Shown piece after piece: positions 13,052 to 16,359 of a stretch of 16,359 nt of DNA (its first letter is position 1; each line of letters starts with the position of its first letter). Both the position numbers and the translations under genes were made by a program. This stretch comes from an uncultured Bacteroidales bacterium. GTDB taxonomy: Bacteria > Bacteroidota > Bacteroidia > Bacteroidales > UBA1715. Below the pieces are notes generated by a model. It worked only from the letters and a program-made list of their open reading frames with translations, had not been told where the DNA came from and did no database searches. The stretch covers positions 1 to 16,359 of the forward strand of contig CALAUG010000036.1 of NCBI GenBank assembly GCA_937892155.1, in the 5' to 3' direction.

Positions 13052-14410
13052 ATGAACCTACTTTACCTTACAATGTCCCCTGTGACGGACATCAATGCAG
13101 GGGGCGTGCATACGGATTTTTTGAGGAAGTTCCGCGATGAGGGACACAATGTCTATGTGGTCTCGCCAAGGGAGCGGAGAATGGGATTGCCCACGAGTCT
13201 GAAGGAGCAGGACGGCATCAGGATTCTGGGTGTACGGACGCTGAATGTGACTCGTGCGAATGTGGTGGAGAAGGGCCTGGGGCAGGTGTCGATTGAGCTG
13301 CTGTTCAAGCGTGCCATCAGGAGGTATTTCCGTGGGGTGAAGTTCGACATCATAGCATACGCCACTCCTCCAATCACACTCGTTGGGGCGATAAAGTATG
13401 TGAAATGCCTGAATCCCGAGGCAATGACCTATCTGCTGCTGAAGGATATCTTTCCGCAGAATGCAGTGGATTTGGGGATGCTCGTTGATAGCTTAGAGCT
13501 TAGAGCTTATAGCTTAGAGAAGTGGCCGGTGAGGTTGGTGAAGTATTTGCTGTATCGGTCGTTCCGAAGGAAGGAGAAGGAGCTCTACCGCATCAGCGAC
13601 TGGATAGGATGTATGAGTCCGGCGAATGTGAAATACGTAATTGAGCATAATCCTGAGGTCGATCCCGGGAAGGTGGAGGTGTGTCCGAATACTTTTGCCG
13701 TTCCGGCAAAGAGCTTAGAGCTTAGGGCTGAGAGCTTAGAGAACGAAAACGATAACGAAAACTTTGTTGCCATTCGTCAGAAGTATGGGTTGCCGGTGGA
13801 TAAGCCGGTGTTCTTCTATGGGGGGAATCTTGGGCAGCCGCAGGGGATTCCGTTCCTTATCAAGTGTCTGGATGCCAACCGTTCGCGGGAGGATTGCCAT
13901 TTCCTGATTGTGGGGGACGGGACGTATTATCCGCTTCTTCATAAATGGTTTGAGAGCTTAAAGCTTAGAGCTTATGGTTTAGAGGATGGGGGTGAGAACG
14001 GGAAAGACTCTCAGCTCTCAGCTCTCAGCTATAAGCCAAACATCACGGTGATGAAGCGGTTGCCGAAGGAGGATTACGACACTCTGGCGCGTTCGTGCGA
14101 TGTGGGGCTGATATTCCTCGACTACCGCTTCACCATCCCGAACTACCCGAGCCGACTGCTCAGCTGCCTCACTCAGCACAAGCCCATCATCGCCTGCACC
14201 GACCCGAATTGCGACACCGGCACAATTGCCGAAGCCAACGGCTACGGCTTCTGGTGCCCGAGCAACTCCGTTGAGGCTTTCACAGCAGCCGTTGACAAGA
14301 TGCTCGCCTCCGACATCCGCCAGATGGGCGAAAACGGATACAAGTTCTTCTTAGAGAACTATACCGTGCAGAATACTTACGATACGATAATGAAACACTT
14401 CCAGATATGA
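13052..14410 (+). CDS. GT4 glycosyltransferase with in-frame 7-bp-repeat insertions
   Basis: Cytoplasmic or membrane-peripheral sugar transferase resembling WbuB-type GT4 enzymes. Marks are MNLLYLTMSPVTDINAGGVH and LRKFRDEGHNVYVVSP, then YATPPITLVGAI, LLLKDIFPQNAVDLGML, DWIGCMSPANVKYV, VEVCPNTF, FFYGGNLGQPQGI, FLIVGDGTYYP, VGLIFLDYRFTIPNYPSRLL and KPIIACTDPNCDTG. It is 452 residues long. Three stretches do not fit the fold: SLELRAYSLE (about 148), SLELRAESLE (about 222) and SLKLRAYGLE followed by QLSALSYKP (about 303-330). They are translations of AGCTTAG-type heptamer repeats, kept in frame. Without them the length falls to about 400, usual for the family. All tested motifs remain, so the enzyme may still work with the inserts as surface loops. 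Confidence 0.92.
   Translation: MNLLYLTMSPVTDINAGGVHTDFLRKFRDEGHNVYVVSPRERRMGLPTSLKEQDGIRILGVRTLNVTRANVVEKGLGQVSIELLFKRAIRRYFRGVKFDIIAYATPPITLVGAIKYVKCLNPEAMTYLLLKDIFPQNAVDLGMLVDSLELRAYSLEKWPVRLVKYLLYRSFRRKEKELYRISDWIGCMSPANVKYVIEHNPEVDPGKVEVCPNTFAVPAKSLELRAESLENENDNENFVAIRQKYGLPVDKPVFFYGGNLGQPQGIPFLIKCLDANRSREDCHFLIVGDGTYYPLLHKWFESLKLRAYGLEDGGENGKDSQLSALSYKPNITVMKRLPKEDYDTLARSCDVGLIFLDYRFTIPNYPSRLLSCLTQHKPIIACTDPNCDTGTIAEANGYGFWCPSNSVEAFTAAVDKMLASDIRQMGENGYKFFLENYTVQNTYDTIMKHFQI
13489..13519 (+). repeat. AGCTTAG-type heptamer repeat, in-frame insertion 1
   Basis: Four GCTTAGA/GCTTATA units encode SLELRAYSLE between the NAVDLGML and WPVRLVKYLL segments of the glycosyltransferase. Confidence 0.85.
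13711..13741 (+). repeat. AGCTTAG-type heptamer repeat, in-frame insertion 2
   Basis: Units of GAGCTTA, one diverged to GGGCTGA, encode SLELRAESLE right after PNTFAVPAK. They are followed by a small AACGA(A/T)AAC-type run encoding ENDNEN. Confidence 0.85.
13953..13985 (+). repeat. AGCTTAG-type heptamer repeat, in-frame insertion 3
   Basis: AGAGCTTA AAGCTTAG AGCTTATG units encode SLKLRAYGLE after YYPLLHKWFE. A run of opposite orientation lies about 20 bases downstream. Confidence 0.85.
14008..14036 (-). repeat. AGCTTAG/AGCTGAG-type heptamer repeat in inverted orientation
   Basis: CTCAGCT units followed by ATAAGC are the reverse complement of GCTTATAGCTGAGAG. They encode QLSALSYKP in the glycosyltransferase and, with 13953-13985, form an imperfect inverted repeat. 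Confidence 0.8.
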
Positions 14411-14541
14411 CAACTTCACAGAAAGTTTATATAGCATTGGTCAATCGCCCCATCGGATTCCTTGGGGCACAGGTTCACGGCAGCAACAACATCAGCTGGA
14501 CAAAGAAGTTTGAGTATGATAAGAGGGTATTTGTCGTTTAA
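14407..14541 (+). pseudogene. remnant of an initiating sugar transferase
   Basis: ATG 14407 overlaps the glycosyltransferase stop (ATGA) and encodes 44 residues. The segment GAQVHGSNNISWTKKFEYDK resembles the conserved QVNGRNxISWxxKFxxDxxYV region of bacterial (undecaprenyl-phosphate) sugar-1-phosphate transferases. The membrane hairpin and most of the catalytic domain that should precede it are absent, the usual Arg after GR-type Gly is changed (GSN), and TAA follows soon after. It is most likely a decayed fragment left by an internal deletion. The match is short, so the identity is moderate. Confidence 0.5.
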
Positions 14542-14549
14542 TTCGTAAT

Positions 14550-14672
14550 ATGGAAGAAAATAAGATAACAACTGGCATAATGACTATTTCCGCAGATTTG
14601 TTCTCGGATTTGTGTGGCATCATTGAAACATTGTGTACGCATGCGTACATTTTATACCCAACTTCCAGATAA
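14550..14672 (+). CDS. small ORF of 40 aa upstream of the YhcG-type nuclease, doubtful
   Basis: ATG 14550 opens MEENKITTGIMTISADLFSD and runs to TAA 14670-14672, overlapping the 5' extension of the next frame. No family is recognised. It may be a real small gene, a leader, or chance; nothing besides position supports it. Confidence 0.25.
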   Translation: MEENKITTGIMTISADLFSDLCGIIETLCTHAYILYPTSR

Positions 14673-14691
14673 GGTAGAGAAATTTTGCGGT

Positions 14692-15864
14692 ATGAAAAAC
14701 GGAAATAACAACAATAATGATAAAAGAGTCGTGAAAATTCACGATGTGCAGATTGACAGCGATTACGCTCAGTGGCTTAATGAGATTAAGTTACGCTACC
14801 GTAGTGCTCAGATCAAGGCGGCAGTTAAGGTAAATGCCGAGCAACTGCTTTTCAACTGGCAGTTGGGAAGGGATCTTGTGACTCGCAAGGCCGAAGAGCA
14901 ATGGGGAGCCGGTGTTGTAGAGCAGCTCAGCCTTGATCTACAAAACGCCTTTCCCGAGACCAAAGGATTCAGTGCCGCCAATTTATGGCGTATGAAACAA
15001 TGGTTTCTGTTTTACTCATCAAAAGCTAATCCAGAAAAACTCGCACAACTTGTGCGAGAATTACAAATGCCAGAAAATCAGTTGTCTATGATTCTCGCAC
15101 AGCCTGTGCGAGAATTGGATTTCCCACATGTGTTCGGATTTGTTCCATGGGGTCACCACATTGAAATTATCGAGCATTGCCAGTCATTGGATGAGGCTCT
15201 GTTCTACATCAAGAAGACAATTGAGGGCGGATGGAGCAGAAATACTCTTTCAAATTGCATCAAAGCAAAACTTTACCATAACTCCGGTAAAGCAATCTCC
15301 AATTTTGCCGACAAACTACCGTCTCCTCAAAGCGAACTGGCGCAGGCTATCACCAAAGACACATACGACTTCGGTTTCATTTCGTTGGAGGAGGGATACA
15401 AAGAAGAAGCGCTCGAAACCGAACTTGAAAAGCAGCTCACGCGCTTCCTGTTGGAACTCGGAACAGGCTTCGCATATATGGGCAGACAAAAACAGCTTAT
15501 CATCGCCGGCAAGACCCGGAAGCTTGATATGCTCTTCTTCCATATTCCGCTCAACTGCTATGTAGTTGTCGAACTCAAGGCTGTACCGTTCCAACCGGAG
15601 TTCGCAGGGAAGCTGAACTTCTATGTAAATGCAGTTGACGACCTGATTAAGACTCCATCACAGAATCCGACCATCGGACTTCTGATATGCAGCAACAAGG
15701 ACGAAACCGAAGTACAATATGCATTCAACGGAATAACAACCCCTATGGGCGTAGCATCATACGACAATGTTCAAGTGAAAAGACTTCAGGAGCAACTGCC
15801 TTCTGTCGAAGAGTTAAAGGCAAGGATTCGGCTGCTCGAGGAAGAACTCCGGGATTTAGGTTAG
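14692..15864 (+). CDS. YhcG-family (DUF1016) PDDEXK nuclease-like protein
   Basis: A 390-residue protein with the two-part YhcG layout. The N-terminal helical domain shows YAQWLNEIKLRYRSAQIKAA, VNAEQLLFNWQLGRDLV and AFPETKGFSAANLWRMKQWF, then the PWGHHIEIIEHC segment. The C-terminal PDDEXK-type nuclease domain shows LELGTGFAYMGRQKQLIIAG, KLDMLFFH (D279), YVVVELK (E294, K296) and NPTIGLLICSNKDETEVQYA. The D...ExK pattern is intact. Such proteins are DNA nuclease-like and often lie in defence or mobile regions; a resolvase-like role has also been suggested for the family. I prefer ATG 14692 because the preceding in-frame codons (from GTG 14614 or ATG 14641) do not look like the family and overlap a small ORF. 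Two palindromes inside the gene encode LAQLVREL and LAQPVREL. Confidence 0.9.
   Translation: MKNGNNNNNDKRVVKIHDVQIDSDYAQWLNEIKLRYRSAQIKAAVKVNAEQLLFNWQLGRDLVTRKAEEQWGAGVVEQLSLDLQNAFPETKGFSAANLWRMKQWFLFYSSKANPEKLAQLVRELQMPENQLSMILAQPVRELDFPHVFGFVPWGHHIEIIEHCQSLDEALFYIKKTIEGGWSRNTLSNCIKAKLYHNSGKAISNFADKLPSPQSELAQAITKDTYDFGFISLEEGYKEEALETELEKQLTRFLLELGTGFAYMGRQKQLIIAGKTRKLDMLFFHIPLNCYVVVELKAVPFQPEFAGKLNFYVNAVDDLIKTPSQNPTIGLLICSNKDETEVQYAFNGITTPMGVASYDNVQVKRLQEQLPSVEELKARIRLLEEELRDLG
15040..15058 (+). repeat. perfect palindrome inside the YhcG gene (first)
   Basis: CTCGCACAA, one base, TTGTGCGAG: 9-bp arms with a single central C. It encodes LAQLVRE. The core CTCGCACA...TGTGCGAG is repeated 43 bases downstream. 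Confidence 0.85.
15091..15115 (+). repeat. perfect palindrome inside the YhcG gene (second)
   Basis: ATTCTCGCACA, GCC, TGTGCGAGAAT: 11-bp arms with a 3-base loop, encoding ILAQPVREL. It shares its core with 15040-15058, so the pair looks like a duplicated palindromic element retained in frame. Confidence 0.85.
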
Positions 15865-15883
15865 AGGTTAGTGGTTAGAGTTA
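15855..15883 (+). repeat. GGTTAGA-type short tandem repeat after the nuclease gene
   Basis: GGTTAGA GGTTAGT GGTTAGA units overlap the stop of the YhcG-type gene. They are another 7-8 base TTA-containing repeat, of a different class from the others in the window. Confidence 0.75.
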
Positions 15884-16044
15884 TGAAACAGAATACATTT
15901 AGAAGCTGTTTTGATTTGTTCGATAGGGATTTGCATTATATTTTCGAGCAGATTTTTCTTGTTTTGCGACGAAGAATAGTGGACTATTCGAGGAGTGAAA
16001 CGAGGAAAAGATGCCGGAAAGATATGCAAATCGCATCAAAATGA
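15883..16044 (+). CDS. small ORF of 53 aa before the four-helix-bundle gene, doubtful
   Basis: ATG 15883 opens MKQNTFRSCFDLFDRDLHYI and ends at TGA 16042-16044. No family is recognised, and a promoter-like box lies inside it, so this may be an untranslated leader region rather than a gene. Confidence 0.2.
   Translation: MKQNTFRSCFDLFDRDLHYIFEQIFLVLRRRIVDYSRSETRKRCRKDMQIASK
15915..15946 (+). promoter_or_regulatory. candidate Bacteroidetes-type promoter for the four-helix-bundle gene
   Basis: TTTG at 15915-15918 and TATTTTCG at 15939-15946 are separated by 20 bases, which fits the -33/-7 Bacteroidetes arrangement with one mismatch in the -7 box. It would give a leader of roughly 100 bases to the four-helix-bundle frame. 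Confidence 0.4.
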
Positions 16045-16359
16045 CATACAATATAATTATCATTGTAAGAAATCAAAACGGCTTCTTAGGGAGCTGGAGG
16101 TTTATAAGGAGGGCAAGAAACTCGTTAAGGAGGTTTACCGCCTTTTGAATAAGTTTCCGAAGGAGGAACAATATGCGATGTGTGATCAGCTGAGAAGGGC
16201 TGTCATTTCAATAACATCGAACATTGCAGAAGGTAGTGGACGGGGTTCAAACAAGGAGAAAGTCCATTTTCTGGAAATCAGTTACGGCAGTCTGATGGAA
16301 GTGCTGAGTCAGATGGACGTGGCTTGTGACTTGGAATATATAACAAAAGAAGAATTTAA
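15995..16359 (+). CDS. four-helix-bundle protein (23S rRNA intervening-sequence family), 3' truncated
   Basis: From about 16085 the frame shows the family's signature: LLRELEVYKEGKKLVKEVYR, FPKEEQYAMCDQLRRAVISI, SNIAEGSGRGSNKEKVHFLE, SYGSLMEVLSQMDVACDLEYI. These small soluble helical-bundle proteins were first noted in intervening sequences of 23S rRNA genes and are common in Bacteroidetes chromosomes; their function is unknown. About 91 recognisable residues are present and the window ends before the stop. The start is unresolved: the frame is open back to 15980, the only conventional start is GTG 15995, and no ATG lies just before the conserved part, whereas ATG 16041 is in another frame. 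Either a non-standard start or a small frameshift is likely. Confidence 0.75.
   Translation, partial: MKRGKDAGKICKSHQNDIQYNYHCKKSKRLLRELEVYKEGKKLVKEVYRLLNKFPKEEQYAMCDQLRRAVISITSNIAEGSGRGSNKEKVHFLEISYGSLMEVLSQMDVACDLEYITKEEF

Noticed and set aside
13742..13762. AACGA(A/T)AAC mini-repeat encoding ENDNEN as a separate element
   Set aside because: It is too short, and it adjoins the heptamer insertion; treated as part of that insertion region.

Overview
The window reads as a Bacteroidales chromosome segment, probably Prevotella- or Bacteroides-like. The inference rests on family content (RhuM proteins with a PLD-like tail, YhcG/DUF1016 nuclease, a four-helix-bundle protein of the 23S intervening-sequence family, KwaB/DUF4868), on weak or absent Shine-Dalgarno sites, and on promoter-like boxes resembling the Bacteroidetes TAnnTTTG -7 element. 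It is an exopolysaccharide/O-antigen locus (UDP-GlcNAc 2-epimerase, three glycosyltransferases, an acyltransferase, a sugar-transferase remnant) interrupted by and bordered with defence-type accessory genes. All convincing genes lie on the + strand.

Layout: 1-84 is the tail of an unidentified gene. 97-2105 holds an unknown 141-aa gene and a 518-aa protein with an HNH/treble-clef-like Cys/His pattern. 2155-6695 is the first polysaccharide block: epimerase, two tandem paralogous glycosyltransferases, then an acyltransferase-3. Two homopolymeric G tracts lie here. A G8 tract at 5686-5693 puts the acyltransferase out of frame with its natural ATG at 5662, and one extra G would restore a normal N-terminus, so the gene is a strong candidate for slipped-strand phase variation. 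A G9 tract at 4435-4443, in a similar sequence context, sits in the tail of the first glycosyltransferase.

6723-10302 is a tightly packed defence-type run: a two-TM protein with a GAF-like domain, a 57-aa protein, a PLD nuclease fused to an EVE/PUA-like reader domain, and the two genes of a Kiwa anti-phage system (kwaA, kwaB). It is followed by a truncated acetyltransferase. 10622-12976 is a tandem duplicated two-gene cassette: a RhuM-type DNA-binding protein with a degenerate PLD domain plus a stand-alone helicase-associated-type small protein, twice. The ends are conserved and the middles diverged, and short GGAATTTA-type repeats separate every gene. 13052-14541 returns to polysaccharide genes: a GT4 glycosyltransferase carrying several in-frame 7-bp-repeat insertions, then a remnant of an initiating sugar transferase. 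14692-15864 is a YhcG-family PDDEXK nuclease containing two near-perfect palindromes, and the window ends inside a four-helix-bundle gene.

A recurring theme is TTA-based short tandem repeats of about 7-9 bp (TTAACAA, GGAATTTA, AGCTTAG and GGTTAGA classes). They lie at module borders, between cassette genes, at the break of a truncated gene and, in frame, inside a glycosyltransferase. No RNA gene, CRISPR array, transposase or integrase was seen. No stretch longer than about 150 bp lacks a candidate gene.
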